Under the pieces are notes generated by a model, which worked only from the letters and a program-made list of their open reading frames with translations, ran no database searches and was not told the origin of the DNA. Below are positions 5,380 to 5,431 of a DNA stretch of 5,431 nucleotides, one piece after another. A program made the position numbers and the translations under genes. The number at the start of each line of letters is the position of its first letter. The stretch's first letter is position 1. Source of the DNA: Actinomycetes bacterium (lineage in GTDB: Bacteria > Actinomycetota > Aquicultoria > CAJVYJ01 > JAUVQD01); NCBI GenBank assembly GCA_030598355.1, contig JAUVQD010000107.1:1-5431 (forward strand). Direction: 5' to 3'.

Positions 5380-5431
5380 ACGGTTGCCTGATTAATTCTT
5401 TCCCAAATAGAAAGCGTTTAAAACCTTAATA
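5380..5431. other. Upstream edge, no gene recognised
   Basis: No ORF of useful length enters from the right edge. All three minus frames meet a stop within the first 40 bases, and one could be the last 12 codons of an upstream gene, which cannot be decided. A near-palindromic AAAGCGTTT (5411-5419) resembles the core of LacI/CcpA-type operators but has mismatches in the flanks. Confidence 0.3.

Noticed and set aside
5403..5425. CcpA/LacI-type operator (cre-like AAACGCTTT)
   Set aside because: At least two conserved positions of the cre consensus mismatch, it is about 30 bp upstream of the -35 at the window edge, and a 9-bp core like this is common by chance.
1..5431. Novel defence, mobile or CRISPR system hidden in the window
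   Set aside because: All minus-strand sequence from 1 to 4979 is accounted for by recognisable V/A-ATPase subunits in a standard order. No repeat arrays, transposase, integrase or toxin-antitoxin signatures were seen.

Overview
The window carries one minus-strand gene cluster for a rotary V/A-type ATPase (bacterial V-type, archaeal A-type nomenclature). Transcription runs from right to left. The order is H(G)-I-K(c)-E-C-F-A, with subunit A cut off by the left edge after about 98 residues. This is the arrangement known from Thermus and methanogen V/A-ATPase operons, so B and D probably follow beyond position 1, although they cannot be seen here. The genes are packed tightly. H/I overlap by 11 bp, I/K are separated by 1 bp, E/C overlap by 14 bp, and C/F share one base in a TGATG stop-start. 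The only larger gaps are K-E (39 bp) and F-A (37 bp).

The right-hand 450 bases (4980-5431) hold the operon's leader. It contains a plausible sigma70-type promoter (TTGGCG, 17 bp, TATGTT), an unrecognised 70-codon ORF with its own Shine-Dalgarno site, and several short inverted repeats. One of these would pair with the Shine-Dalgarno sequence of the first ATPase gene. No RNA genes, insertion sequences, CRISPR repeats or phage genes are visible.

The genes build one machine. I and K form the membrane ion channel and rotor ring. C (the d/AC39 socket) joins the ring to the central stalk, and F is a central-stalk subunit. E and H pair as the peripheral stalk linking A3B3 to I. A starts the catalytic head. 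The K subunit is a single two-helix hairpin with one ion-binding Glu and a nearby Gln and Thr, which makes the coupling ion (H+ or Na+) a genuine question.

The strong AGGAGG-type ribosome sites, sigma70-like promoter and moderate GC content suggest a bacterium, probably anaerobic or thermophile-related as is common for bacterial V-type ATPases. The sequence alone does not fix the phylum. This is largely a conventional locus. The unusual points are the acidic C-terminal extension on H, the G6 run at the H/I junction, and the structured leader with its small ORF.
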